A stretch of 64,000 bases of DNA from Fasciola hepatica (lineage: Eukaryota > Platyhelminthes > Trematoda > Plagiorchiida > Fasciolidae), in NCBI GenBank assembly GCA_948099385.1, contig CANUEZ040000105.1:3839001-3903000 (forward strand), given 5' to 3'. Shown here in pieces: positions 1-11,363 of this stretch; position 1 is the stretch's first letter; each line of letters starts with the position of its first letter. Below the pieces are notes generated by a model. That model saw nothing but the letters and a program-made list of their open reading frames with translations. It did not search any database and had not been told where the DNA came from. Position numbers and translations under genes: made by a program.

Positions 1-1136
1 GGTTGAACAATCGACTGATCGATTCCCTGCAAGGTATCATTCATTTCAAAAACGAGGTAGCATTCTGAGTGGATAAACGATGGCTCTTGAAAAACCGTGA
101 TTGTCTGCTTCACGCATATTGATATTGTTTACACCGGCTGCTCGGAATGTATACGAAACACTCGTTCGATGCCGTGTCAAGCCTCGTTGTTGTGGAGCAA
201 TATTATGTTGTCTCCAGTCCAGTCATTCACACGGATAAGGCTGGTTAGGAAGAGAAGATAATTACGTCCATGCGTTTACTCCTCGTCATATAACCCAGGC
301 TTCTTTGACATGGATCATTCCAAAACCGGAGAGAAAGGTTACGTAAGCGATAAAGTCAAACAGATAAGACCAACAATTAGGCTGGTGATTATTGGGTTGA
401 ATCGATACTAGTCATAGAAACAAGACTAAAAATTGCGTGGCGTAACAGGATTGAACAATAAATTGTTACGCGGGTGAGTAAGCCAAGGGGCTTGGTCGGC
501 GTGAAATCTAGTGGTGACAGTGCGTGAAACGCAAACGAGTCTTTTGGTGAATACAAGATAAAATTATGTTGGAAGGCATGGGGACTGGACTAAATCAATT
601 TAACGGAGTTTCTCGATGTGATGAGCTGAACTTCCTTGTCCAGTTTCAATTAATCTTTAAAGGCTGGTTGAAACGTCTTCGCGACGACTCATTCGAGTGT
701 CAAGCAAGGCGACTGTGCTTTTTGACTCCGTTTCTATTCCCGAAATTTTGGGTTTTTAGGAGCAGAGGTAAATCTGTCTCGTAGTTGGCTTATGTGGCCT
801 GATAAACTGACTGCGCACAAGGTGTCCTCTACATAGCTTTTTTATGCATAAAAGCTTCGGACTGATCGTTCAAGTTGGTCATTTTCTAAATTTGCCATAA
901 AAAAACTTCGGTAAATAGCCGTAATTAATTTTGATGTAAAGGCATGAGTATGCACCACTGAAAACCAGCTTGTTTGCGAATCTGTGCTCTCCAGACAGTA
1001 CTGTCCAGTGGCAAATTTTAAAGCATGACAAAAATTCTTATTCAAATCCAAAGGTCAGCTTGTGCTTAAAAGAAGGTAGAAAAGCCCCTTGAGCACGAAC
1101 TAGTGATGAGCAAGAGTACTGTATCAGATGGCTTAC
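1..1136 (-). other. PSAT1 intron 3 (continues off the left edge)
   Basis: This stretch begins with the exon 3 donor and contains no sequence resembling the next expected PSAT exon (the segment with the ...NETVxG motif). Short open frames here have no recognisable motifs and are treated as chance. Confidence 0.6.
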
Positions 1137-1305
1137 CCCCAAATCCGGGTACTCTGGGGCATACTTCGCGAATTTCTCCGTATTTTGCCGCTTCTATTGC
1201 CGCCTTGGCAGACCAGGACCCAGTGATCAGGTAATCCGCACGATGACGACCGCGGTTGCCAAAAAGATTCATTGGTATTGCGTCAAATTGGCCAGTCGCT
1301 CCACC
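1137..1305 (-). CDS. PSAT1: Phosphoserine aminotransferase, coding exon 3
   Basis: The exon is 169 nt: 56 codons plus one base, so it leaves in phase 1. Acceptor TAG (complement of 1306-1308) and donor GTAAGC (complement of 1131-1136) are canonical. It opens with GGATGQFDAIPMNLF, the glycine-rich PLP phosphate-binding loop (family GGG/GGAxxQFxAvPxNL). ADYLITGSWSAKAAIEAAKY follows, carrying the Trp that stacks on the cofactor. The exon ends at CPRVPGFG. The catalytic Lys and the C-terminal domain must lie in exons beyond the left edge, because I find no continuation in 1-1136 on either strand. The gene is therefore cut by the window, not obviously broken. Confidence 0.93.
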
Positions 1306-3273
1306 CTAATATCAACGTGCAAGTTGAATTTACCAAGAATCGTTAGCTCATAAGTCGCTGCGTTATGTTACTCATATAGTACTTCTCTTGCTGAAAGTGA
1401 TCCTATTTGCGGAATATTTGTATTAGTTTTGAAACTGGTTATCACGATGATTGATCAGGGTGCAGCTCTTTCAAAATGTATCATGAGCGAGCATAATCAC
1501 ATATAGTGAATGGACAGTCTTATTTTCCAACTAGTTTATCCCGTTTCTTCCAAACCAGCCACTGATTTGTACTGCGTTTTTAGTAACAATACTGACATCC
1601 ATTTTGTTATTGATCTCTCTTTCTTCGTAGGTCACGGTATCAGCCTGAAGCGCGAAACGAGCCTGACAGAACAGCCAAAGAGTCACATGCATGAGGCTCA
1701 TCTGAAAGTGAATCTCTATATGACTCGAAGACTTCGGAAACCTTCAAACCGAGTCAGGATGTCGGCTGTCTTCAGAACTCCGTGTAAAGTAGATTTTATC
1801 TGTCTGATTGGTTGGTTCAATTATTGCTCGACGGCAATTAAGATCATGCGAAGAAATCACGACTCGTGAATTTTAGTACGGAGTGAATGGGATTTTATTT
1901 GATCTTTTCCTGGGAGATTTTGGATTTTGGTACCTCACAGTGAAACAGTGTCACGTGATACAGTTCCATAAAACTGGTCAGTTCAAGTCCGATGCCATCC
2001 ACTTCCTGATCTTTTGAAAGAGAACATGGAGATGAAAAATTCTTATGACTTATGCTCTGCGTTTACTTAACTTTTCACTTATTGAAATCACTAGAATTCC
2101 TAGGATACGTTGAATTGGGAACCTTAATCAATATACGTAGATAGTTGTTTGTCGGTGCTCACATTTATCGTGGCTCACAGGTCTCAATCGTAAACCATTT
2201 TGGCTCCCATGGCTGACAGTTCACCATGTCCACAAACACACACACACACTAATGCGATCCGCTGCACTCAATTAGCTGGGTAGTTGGTTCTTCCTGCCAT
2301 GCTTATTCTGTAATTATGAGGAATATATTGGCAACATCCGCCATTCTCTGAGTACCATATGACTTTCGCAACTTTTTGATTGTGTTCTATGGTTCGAGAG
2401 TAGGATTGTCGATCACTGGAGTCAGTGATTCAAAGTAGTGCTAGTTCGCATTCCTAGTACAATCAACCTGCAGTTCACTTTGTCTGAGAAAAATGAACCA
2501 TTGCCAGTGTCCCATTTTGGTCCTCATTCTCAAGTTCGTACTTAGAAATCTGTGTGTACGTTTGAGCAGTCCTACAGATGACACAAAGTAGCAAACACCT
2601 TTACAGCCAATTGTCATACTGGAAAATTGGGCTTCAGATCACCTTTTTGGTAGATACACTGAATTACAATGATCTGAAATCAGTCAATCACGATCCAGGC
2701 AACTTACAAACAAATTTTACAGCTGCATGCAAGGTTCACGATTGCGTATCTGAATTTTGTTTTCATCAGACATTGATGTTTATTTTCATCAGGATCTAGC
2801 ATTGATAATGATCAGTAATCCAGTAAGACGTCTGGATAAACAAAAAATCGATATTTGTCTATCTGATTGTCTTGAAAGTCACACTGAATTAAATGTTCCG
2901 TCAGAACCTAGAGATGAATGCGCATATTTAGGCCTCGCAACACAAAATAAAAGTGAAGTTGAATAGATATGAATCAAACTCATTAAAAATAAACGTAATA
3001 GGTATTGGAATGAGATCTTGTTCGCATGTCAGACGAGACTTGCTCCAGTTTATTCGTAAGCACAACGGATGAGTTTCACTGGACTGAATAATCAGGAGGA
3101 CATGTTTCATCCTTCTTCATGGTAATGAACACTCCAAATGCAAACTGATTTGAAGTAAGATAATCGCACATTAGGAATGCCACTCATGATTGTCAAATCA
3201 CATTCATTTTGTTTAATACTCTCAAAAATGAGTAGAAGTTCACTTCTAAATGTTTCAAATTAGAATCAGTTAC

Positions 3274-3441
3274 CTGCAAAAAAAGAATGTGGTAGTTTTC
3301 CGGTATGTTGTACAAGCGACGCAAACGGTCGGAACATCGATCCATCAGGTGAATGAAATCCTGTGATCGATGCCCGACTTCCAGTATGCTGATTCCTGAA
3401 TTCTCGAATTCAGTTATCCCATTGATTATGTCTTTCTTCAG
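3274..3441 (-). CDS. PSAT1: Phosphoserine aminotransferase, coding exon 2
   Basis: The exon is 168 nt, exactly 56 codons, phase 0 at both ends. It is bounded by acceptor TTAG (complement of 3442-3445) and donor GTAACT (complement of 3268-3273). The protein reads through SGISILEVGHRSQDF, the family's 'GxSilEmsHRSxxF' segment, whose His-Arg region lies at the substrate phosphate site. It then reaches NIPENYHILFLQ, the strand leading into the PLP-binding loop. No stop or frameshift is present. Intron 1 (4791-3442, about 1.35 kb) and intron 2 (3273-1306, about 2.0 kb) hold no recognised gene. Confidence 0.92.
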
Positions 3442-4791
3442 CTAAGATGAAATGTTAAAAGAAAGCCGGTTTATTATCAGCCAGAAAATCTACCGCTGTC
3501 GTAAAACGAAAACGTGCTGTCATTGAGAACTACAACATGTTTTCATGGCAACAGATCAAAATCGTAGGATTTTCCAATAGAACTAACACTTGGAGAACAC
3601 AGGCCGAACACTAGTCAGTTGACTAGACTTTATACTGGGCCTATGCGGTAAGGCGATAGATGTGTGAAGATGGGTATTCCACAAGGGGTTGTCGCATATG
3701 AGTTCGCAAACCGACGTAAACCTGTCAGAAAGCCCTTTCATTCCAGTCACGTTTAGATCAGTCGGTAGTCATTTGTGCCGTTTGAGGTACTGTAATCATA
3801 AGTAGTTTTCAGAGCTAGCCTCATGTACCTTCGTTAACTGACCGAAGTTCGAAAGAAATTTATTTCATTCCGGTCAGCCAGAGGGAAGGTTCGGATAGCT
3901 TTTGCTCGATTTCAGTTAGTTACTGTTTAGCACTCACTACTTAAACGAGTTAGGCAAATTTGTCCGGAGACAGTTTAGCTGCGGTAACAGGAAAATCGAC
4001 CGGTTTTTTATTTTCCACCGACAGCTTCGCGTTATTGACAATAGATTTTTCTCAACTATCACACTACACGTCGCATCGGTTTTTCGATACACTCCGAATC
4101 TCGTTCGATCCTGACACACTGAATATCCATAAGTTATTTGTGTTAGTTCTGAACTCTGTGCATTTCTATCTTTTCAAATTTTATACCATTGTATCAATCA
4201 GGTCTCGTAAACGCTGTTCGTTGGTGCAGATGAGTGGTGAAAGTGGAGCTTTACAGCAAAATGATTTTAGTCAACTGTCGGTTTCCTGCTTGTTTTCAAT
4301 TGTCTTTTGAGTTCACATTTAACTGACATTCCACTCCAAACCAAGAATAGACTAGCTGTCATGACGAACGTAGGGGTTTTTGTGTAATCTGTTAACTGTC
4401 GTGAAACAATGAACTTCTGACTGAGGTTGCATAGTAGTCAAAAGCTTCGGTCCTGAACTTGTTGAATCTTGAAAAAGAATGCCTTCGAGATTACTAGACT
4501 GTAAGTAAACAGCCAGAACTATTATTATTCACATTAGTAGCATCCGCGAATTTTGTCTATCTTCACAAGTACCAACTAGTGATTCTCGATCACTCATTTT
4601 ATGTTTCGGGTAAATATTCATTGATGGATACGTCTCATCAAATTCATCGACGGTCATAATTACATCCTTTCTTTGTGGACGATTATGAATCTCTTACTGC
4701 TGGTAGATATAAAAAACGATTACCCAAATATTCTCCGTTCCACCCCTTTCTTCCCCACGTAAATGAAAAGAATGACACCCAAGTGACTTAC

Positions 4792-4857
4792 TTCCGGTGG
4801 AATTTTGGAAGGCCCCGCTCCAAATGTGATCAGCGACCTTCCGCATGTGTTGTTCAT
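4792..4857 (-). CDS. PSAT1: Phosphoserine aminotransferase, coding exon 1 (host gene)
   Basis: Phosphoserine aminotransferase (SerC/PSAT) is the PLP enzyme that turns 3-phosphohydroxypyruvate plus glutamate into phosphoserine, step two of cytosolic serine synthesis; the family also acts in vitamin B6 synthesis in bacteria. This minus-strand exon encodes 22 residues beginning at the ATG (4857-4855) and includes FGAGPSKIPPE, the conserved N-terminal 'GPGP/GAGPaklP' motif of the family. It stops at a canonical donor (GTAAGT, complement of 4786-4791). The reading phase (0) continues directly into exon 2. I chose this ATG because it sits eleven residues before the FGAGP motif, as in animal homologues. 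An AG upstream of the ATG could serve as a cis or trans splice acceptor, but I cannot tell. A (CA)n tract lies about 85 bp upstream. Seen: motif, start, splice site. Known: family function. Very likely a live gene because three exons keep frame and canonical splice sites. Confidence 0.9.
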
Positions 4858-4939
4858 CTCGAATTCTTGTTCCATTTGCCAGTGGGCTGACTTTTTTTCA
4901 TACTGCTATTGTCAATTGACCTTGAGCTGCTGTGACCTG

Positions 4940-4941
<2 letters not shown>

Positions 4942-4995
<54 letters not shown>
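4942..4995. repeat. (CA)n microsatellite in the 5' flank of PSAT1
   Basis: About 54 bp of uninterrupted CA dinucleotide. It lies roughly 85 bp upstream of the PSAT1 start codon, read from the minus strand as (TG)n, so it falls in the 5' UTR or promoter. Alternating purine-pyrimidine tracts can form Z-DNA; any regulatory role is inference. Confidence 0.95.
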
Positions 4996-4997
<2 letters not shown>

Positions 4998-6540
4998 CCT
5001 AATTCGGAAAAGATTCTCCAAAGTCAACGATGTTTTAGCTTTTCTGTGCAAAATGATTGGCCCTAATACATTCAGCGGTGAATCAGTTCATTAGCACGCG
5101 TACATTCGTGACAAATGTGCGAATAAAACAAAACTAATTACGGTGACCTGATACGACTCGATCTGAGTTAGTATGTCATTCAATGACGGGGTGACTACAT
5201 GCTCAGAGTTTGTCTACCAGAAAGATTGTCATTTGTGGTTACTGGTTAGCTAAACCTACTTTTGACTTGTTTGCGTCTTTCAACTCTGTCTTCAGTCCGG
5301 TGTTATTCTAAGTATAAAAAACTAAAAAAAAATTAAAATTATTGTTGTGTACCTCTTTAGTGATTTCGTAAATGAATAAATATATTTCGCTTTAAGCGGA
5401 AATTGGAGACCGTTGCTCGTTTTTAAATGAAGCTTTTACGAGCAAAGTAGACTATTTCAAATGGAAGACAGTGCTTCATTCCAAACGCGTATGAAACTGG
5501 AATGATGATAAGGTAGTTTACGATGAATCATCACGCTACGCCAACGATTCCGTCAACATGGGAGCGCTAGCTGTTCAGTCATTTGGTCCTTGTTGGTAGT
5601 AATAACAGCATATATTCTATAAATTCCAACAAGCAAACTATCCAGAAGGACGTATGTATGAGTTCAGTAAGCTCCGTGAGTTGCCTGTATTAGCTTACTT
5701 TCACTGAGGCCTCTGCTGAGAAGACTCTTATCAGGGGGTCAGTTATTATACGGGTAACGAATTTGTAACATCGAAGGCTAATTGTGGATAGCAGTTTCTC
5801 CGTGTAGTGTTAACGTGAATCAAACTGCTGCGAGTCATCCGGCCTAGTCTAACGTTCAATGTACGTGACTGGCAATGATACCCCCTTGGGCTCGGGTCCT
5901 ATTTCTAATCGGTAGTTATTCACTGTTGACGGTTACTAACAACTACAATGGAACAAGTGTGCAGTGTATTCCAATTCTAGGTTGAGTTTGAATACCGTAT
6001 TGTTTAGCATTCAAAGAAGAACAATTATTCTACTACCGAAATTAATCGTTTACTTTCCAGCTTTCCTGTCTATAGCTTGGAACGGTGGAAAACTAATCGC
6101 GTATACTATAATAATTTCTCCATAAAAGTGCTAAGGTAGTGATTTATTGCGATACTTGCATAGTATGGGGAATCCTTTCAAGGCCAAGTTGCATTCAAAC
6201 CAGGGTTATCAATGATGCAACAGTGGTTTCAATTCAGCTGACTCCTTCGTGCATATAGGACTCATTCATCTTCAAACTTTGATTGCTTTATCTAGTTATT
6301 AATCTTTAGTAGCCGGGCATTAGATCTGACACAGCAATACCGAACAGCAAGTGGCACACTTAGGACAACCAACCACAACACTTGCAACTTAACTGTTGCT
6401 TGCCTATGTATTCTGCTATTAGCCCACTGCCCGTAAAATGTCTCAACTTGTACAGTTGGGGGTCGAATTCACTAAGTTGTCTGTTCGCAAGCACTCTGAT
6501 TTCGTCTCCTCAAATCCGATCACTACAGGTAGGTAGGGGA
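4996..6540. other. Upstream flank of PSAT1; nothing recognised
   Basis: AT-rich DNA that should include the PSAT1 promoter on the minus strand. I see no coding motif, no LTR and no clear core promoter element. Confidence 0.4.
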
Positions 6541-6650
6541 CAAATGAGAAAGTGTGAAGATCATATGCTGCGCAGTTGCCTGTGGTATAGGGATCCAATG
6601 CTGTTCCGCAAATTGATTGGAGAAGGTTTTGAACGATGTGCCCGTATCGT
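6541..6650 (+). repeat. Left arm of imperfect inverted repeat (partner 6914-7022)
   Basis: The reverse complement of this arm matches the partner for about 110 bp with scattered mismatches. Shared blocks include the stretch with the GGATCC site and the CTGCGCAG core. The loop of about 260 bp holds the DDE motif. Confidence 0.8.
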
Positions 6651-6913
6651 CAAACCATGTGGCCATTTCGGTGATAGCAATGGTGTCAAGTGTAGCAGCA
6701 TAAATAGATTGATGGCCTTAATGGGGGTGTACTCACGATTACCGTGTATATTGCTCTCAGAATTTTAATGTATCCACTTATCCCACGGTATATTCCTTTT
6801 TTCAATCCACTTGAAGAGGCCTTCAGTGAATTCAAACAGGTAAAATGTTTGCCACTTTAAATTGTTTATATTTTTTAGTATACAACAGTAATTAGGGCTG
6901 TGCCACACGATCC

Positions 6914-7022
6914 GACGATACGGGCACATCGTTTAAACCTTCTCCAATCAATTTGCGGTGCAGCATTGGATCCCTATATCACAGGCAACTGCGCAGCACA
7001 TGATAGTCACACTTTCTCATTT
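6914..7022 (-). repeat. Right arm of imperfect inverted repeat (partner 6541-6650)
   Basis: Matches the left arm in opposite orientation. It encodes the segment following the transposase NPLEEAF motif on the plus strand. Confidence 0.8.
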
Positions 7023-7129
7023 GTTCTCGTCAGCATTGCAAAACTAATGTTCGTTAAAAAAAATGGTTCTTATATTTATCGATGTCATTATATTCCGACA
7101 TTTTTGACCTGACTGGCTTGCAGCGGCAT

Positions 7130-7232
7130 GGCTAAAGACTGTGTTTCAAGGCTAAAGAATGGTGGGTAATGGCTAAAGGATTGTGGGTCGTGACTAAAGA
7201 ATTGTGGGTTTTGGCTAAAGCTTGTAGAGCCG
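7130..7232 (+). repeat. Degenerate 21-bp tandem repeat, about 5 units
   Basis: Units begin at 7130, 7150, 7171, 7192 and 7213, each starting with a version of GGCTAAAG followed by AATTGTGGGT-like sequence. The period is 20-21 bp. It has no coding signal. Confidence 0.85.
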
Positions 7233-8240
7233 CAGTAAATTGTTTCACCATGGATTCTCAAAATCAGGAAGCGTAGAATATTCATTTTATTGCGTGAGAA
7301 GCTGAAGTCTCTCTGGAACCATTTGAACGGATTCAGGAAGGAAAACTACCCAATTTCTGACGTCCGTCAGAAAGGGTACCTACTCAGAGTCCAAGAAATT
7401 GACTTTTCCGAAAAACCCCTTATTTTTCCGGCACATTTCGTGGAAAGACTGAACTTGGAAACATGTAGTAACTGTAAACTGTTAGGTAGCCAAGAGGGCT
7501 GAGTTTCGCTTTCCTATGCGAGAAGCCAATCAGTATTTTCTGGAGTCCATATAGTGGTAACTACCAGCACAAGCTTCCCAGGACAACTTTGGCGACAATC
7601 GTGGAGTGCAACTGCTTGACAGAATCATTACTGGGATAAATTGCTCAGAGTTGAAACAACACATACTTATGTACGCTTCATTTCGCCAGTTCACTTCGTA
7701 AACAGTACCAGAGCGTGAGCTACACCGTTATTGATGAAACACAAGTACTGTTTACCGATGGAGTACCCCAGTCAGTTTTTACACAAAGGAAACAGTCAGC
7801 TAAGTACACTGTCAAATCCACTCAAAATTCTCAGTGTACCACTAAACGGGCTAAATAATGGAAAGCATGCAAGTATTGTGACCAATGACATTCCAGATCA
7901 ACCTAACGATTCCGTGATGCCAAGTGTCAATAATGTAGTAAAATTGGACGCATTCATTCTGTAGATACGAGCAAACAAACCTGTTTGGCAAAACTTTCCT
8001 TGAAAACACGTGCATATCCTCCGATTTCCTGTCTAAAACGTTTGTCATTTGTAGTTCTTACCGGTGCCATCACATTACCCGTACATTTCTGGTCAGCAAC
8101 TGTGTGCAATATTCTTTCACAATGGATACTGAGCTTGTTGATTCCCATATTATGACACGGTTCTTCGACGTCCTCACCCCCTTGCGCCACTTCACCTCAC
8201 TGTCATTTCCGGCAAAGGTATTACTATGCATCAACTACGC
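7233..8240. other. Unassigned stretch between tandem repeat and gypsy remnant
   Basis: No recognisable protein motif or repeat boundary. It may include the decayed gag of the gypsy element that follows, but nothing shows it. Confidence 0.3.
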
Positions 8241-8249
8241 TCAAATACT

Positions 8250-9650
8250 TACATGTGCTCGTTCCTCGTGATGGATTCTGGAATTTCCGTCATCGCTTTA
8301 AACTGTATGCACTGTGTGAACGTCGCTACTTTTTTTGTCCGAATTCCATCAGTTCTAACTTTAGCACCTCACTTTGTTCAAAAGACCCCGGTGACAATAA
8401 AGTGATTCCAATGAACCTTGAATTAACTGGTTGCCCCATTTTTATGAGACACTCCTTATACTGCGTTAGCCAGGGAGGAATATGGTAAGCGATTGGGTTC
8501 TAAGGGGTAATTACAACTGTGAGTTCTTCAGCTGGGTCTATTGCGCTAGAAACCCCGTTGAAAAGGGTTAGAAAGATCCCAAGAATCTGGGGTGACTATC
8601 GGGTCACCTTGAACAAAATTGTGAAAACGTCGGCATGGTAAACCTCGAGGCAGAGGATATTCTTCATCAGCCTCATGGTTCGACGTTATTCTCAAAACGT
8701 GATTTGTAAGATGATTTTTGCCAATTTCACTTGAACAACCCCGTGAACTGAAAATCATCAGTATGCTTTTTGATTTATTCGGTAAAATTTTCAGACTTCT
8801 GATTTCAATATTTCACTTGCTATTTTCCAAATTGCGATCGATTCTCTGATCCCCGATTTGAAAGGTGTTTCAGTCTATCTGGGCGACATTGTTGTACATG
8901 CTCCTTCGAAAGAGTTACACGGCGAACGTTCACGTTCTTTACTTGACAGATTGTACAACGCTGCTATCGATTTCTGCCATCTCATGATTAGGTTATTTGG
9001 TTCATTTACACGGTTTTCTTCCAGAACCCAACCGCTTTACACCTTTATTTAATTCCCCCTCCACAAAATCCTTTGCCAAATTACGTTTACTTTTGTGTTC
9101 CCCCCCCCAGTATAATTCCCGACTTATCTCAACCAAAGCCACCCCCTTGTTTGACCCTTTCACTCAACGGACATTTGGACTGTCATTAGTGTGTGAACAG
9201 TGCTTACACAGTCTGGTTCATTTTCTGTCAAGGAATGCTGTTCCTCATCCTTTCTCGCCACAGTTACCCTCGAACGTTATTAAAGATGCATCACCGACGA
9301 GCATCGGAGCTGTTCTAGAGTAGTGTGGTCGACCGGTATTGTGTATTTCCCGACGTCTCGGTTCAACTGAGCGCGGATATTCCAATGCTCAACGTGTGGC
9401 GTTAGCTGCATTTTGGGCCTTTACTCGTACGCACAAATATTCGCTTGGTACCCACTTTACTATTTTGACAGACCTTGCACTCTTATAGTTCATTTACGAT
9501 CCGCATCATTCTCTAGCAAAATCGTCAGCGGCAGTGATGCATCGATGATGTATCACTTTGGCCACATATTCTTATGACATTCGGTACAGGAAAACGTAAT
9601 CCATTCCTTATGGTGATTACTTTGTCGTCTAAGCCGTCCGACTAACTCCA
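8250..9650 (+). pseudogene. Decayed Ty3/gypsy pol (protease, RT, RNase H)
   Basis: The order matches gypsy pol. A protease-linker segment lies near 8254-8340. An RT palm remnant reads GVSVYLGDIVVHAP (8862-8903), where the expected YLDD is YLGD, so a catalytic Asp is lost. The RT thumb/connection follows. RNase H-like text includes IKDASPTSIGAVLE (about 9280-9321, family 'TDASxxGIGAVLeQ') and then a WAFTRTHKYSLG-like segment to about 9490. Frames change several times and stops intervene, so it is a dead copy. Its integrase probably continues after an antisense LINE at 11364-11840. Confidence 0.75.
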
Positions 9651-10372
9651 GTGAGAAGTCTGTTCTGCCCGCGGGCTGTTTTTTCCATCCCACTGACTCT
9701 CATGCAAACTCAACTCTGCCCCAGAATCATCTCAGTTTATCAACACAAAACAAAGAATATATAGGTTGTTGTCATGTTTCCACATGTTGCGCGCAACGCA
9801 TTGGTTCGACTGGTGTGGCCGACCACGCCCTGAAGCTTAAACAACGTTGACAAGATTCATCTCTCTTCCATAGATCCACTCCAGCGTTCAGCTGTCTTGT
9901 CACCCGAGGCTCCGTTGTCTCAAGCCTTGGGCTTGGTACCATATCAGTGCCGACTGCCAAAGTGACCTGGCTGTCGGCCAACATTGGGTTAACACTTGCC
10001 CTCACACCTATCTTGTTACGGGAATTCAATGGAGGGTCCCAGTTTTGACTGTCTTCTCACATAGCCACATCTGGTTAGTCTGTCGAACCGTGCTCGTGAC
10101 ACGAAGAAATCGTCACTCAATCACTGGTCAGGTTTAACACGGATGGGGAAACGATATATAACGCAAGGTCCCGGAGTTGTACAAACATCGTGGGTAAATT
10201 TCTGTTTCGTGCAAGTCTGTCCAAGTTAATAAACGGTTTTATGTACTCCATGCAGAGTGAATTTTCAGCATGTACGTGATATGCAGTGAAATTCAAAAGA
10301 ATATAGTATAAGGGTTAATTAAAATGTGAAATCGAACCGCGAAAGCAAAATGAGGCAGTAGACACATTTAGA
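9651..10372 (+). other. Probable RNase H-integrase linker of the decayed gypsy; weak
   Basis: Position between the RNase H remnant and the integrase remnant suggests the start of integrase. I could not find a convincing HHCC zinc motif. No host gene is recognised. Confidence 0.3.
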
Positions 10373-11300
10373 TCAACGACAAACGCGAATAGTGATATGG
10401 CTGATCACTTGGTCACGACCCACAATTGGACGAATAAGGTGAAGGAATGGGGCTAGTTCTATATCTAGAAGTGTGTGAATGAAGCATTTTGAATTTCGAT
10501 TGGATGGAAGAGAAAGAAGCGGCCTCGGATATTGTAGAATGAAGACAATGACTGGTGTCGGATAGTAACCTATTTGTAAAATATTCACATGCATCAAAAT
10601 ACTTGCTAATGATAGAGTCAGCGAGAATACCTCTATTATTGTTGCTACAAATGGACAGCAGTTTAAGATGTTTGGCGATAAGATCAACATCTGTTCCCCT
10701 TAAGCCATGAACAATTATAGGGGAGCAGTAAAGCCAGAGAGGGAGAACGCAAGAGGTTACAAATTGAAGCTTAAAATTAGAAGGTACTCTGAGTTTTCTT
10801 AGCCTGAAAGGTGGAAAAGAAAGCTTCCTGAATTTTATGAAGATTGTTTCAACGTGACTAAGACAAAGCAGTTTGTGAGTCAAAGTAACTCCTAGGTGAC
10901 GGACGGAAAAAGCCTTAGGGAGATGTTGGTTATCAATGAAAAGAAATGGGATGTTAGCGAAAACTGTTTGGTAGCATGATCCACACTGAAGATTTAAGAG
11001 CACGTCAATGTATTTTAGGACGTTTAGAGAAAGAGGATGGGAAGTAGGCCAGTAGCAAAATTCCTTCAGACTGCTTCGAAGAAAATTCAGACTTTCATTT
11101 CCCATTTAGGGACATCAGAGTATTTGCAAGAAAATATTGGATGCTTCATCAGATTTCCCCAAAAAAGAATGAATGAACATTCCCAGATAACAATCATATA
11201 ATCGTCCTCTGGGAAATAAAATTGTCTCATAGCAGCTCTTCAACCTGTATAGTGTTTCCTGGAGTGTCAACATGTTTACCAAAACAGAGGTTCTACACAA
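10373..11300 (-). pseudogene. LINE (jockey/CR1-like) reverse transcriptase C-terminal fragment
   Basis: A 230-codon minus-strand frame (11105-10413) ends a LINE ORF2. It contains FLFIDNQHLPKAFSVRHLGV (the 'xxxVRxLGVtL' block), VETIFIKFRKLSF (the thumb 'kvRkLsFllRkLR' block), SCVLPLWLYCSPII ('svvlPvllYcspvvf') and an LLSDTSHCLHSTISEA-like tail ('ILxDxxHPLhxxls'). These are characteristic of LINEs of this class. The polymerase core with FADD is missing, as expected for a 5'-truncated insertion. It lies antisense inside the gypsy remnant, separating pol (ends near 9650) from integrase (starts 11364), which implies insertion into that element. Confidence 0.75.
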
Positions 11301-11363
11301 TCTCTGACTGCATTCTAAAATGCATGAAACTCGTTACCAAGCACGAAGAAACGTGATCGTTTC

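Larger units (their letters stand above)
6541..7112 (+). pseudogene. DDE (Tc1/IS630-type) transposase C-terminal fragment with inverted partial copy
   Basis: Around 6773-6840 the plus strand reads PLIPRYIPFFNPLEEAFSEF. This is the 'lPpYSPfLNPiEeaFsklK' signature just before and including the catalytic Glu of DDE_3-type transposases (Tc1/mariner/IS630 superfamily). The frame then meets a GT...AG-bounded AT-rich gap (about 6841-6879), after which a region with LLQSICGAALDPYITGNCAA continues (about 6900-7030). A second version of that downstream segment lies upstream in inverted orientation (arm 6541-6650 against 6914-7022, minus-strand reading LLQSICGTALDPYTTGNCAA). Upstream parts of a transposase (first two Asp) are not recognisable, so the copy is not functional. 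It could also be a domesticated fragment. Confidence 0.5.

Noticed and set aside
1510..1869. 119-codon frame
   Set aside because: Lies in PSAT1 intron 2 on the opposite strand with no recognisable motif.
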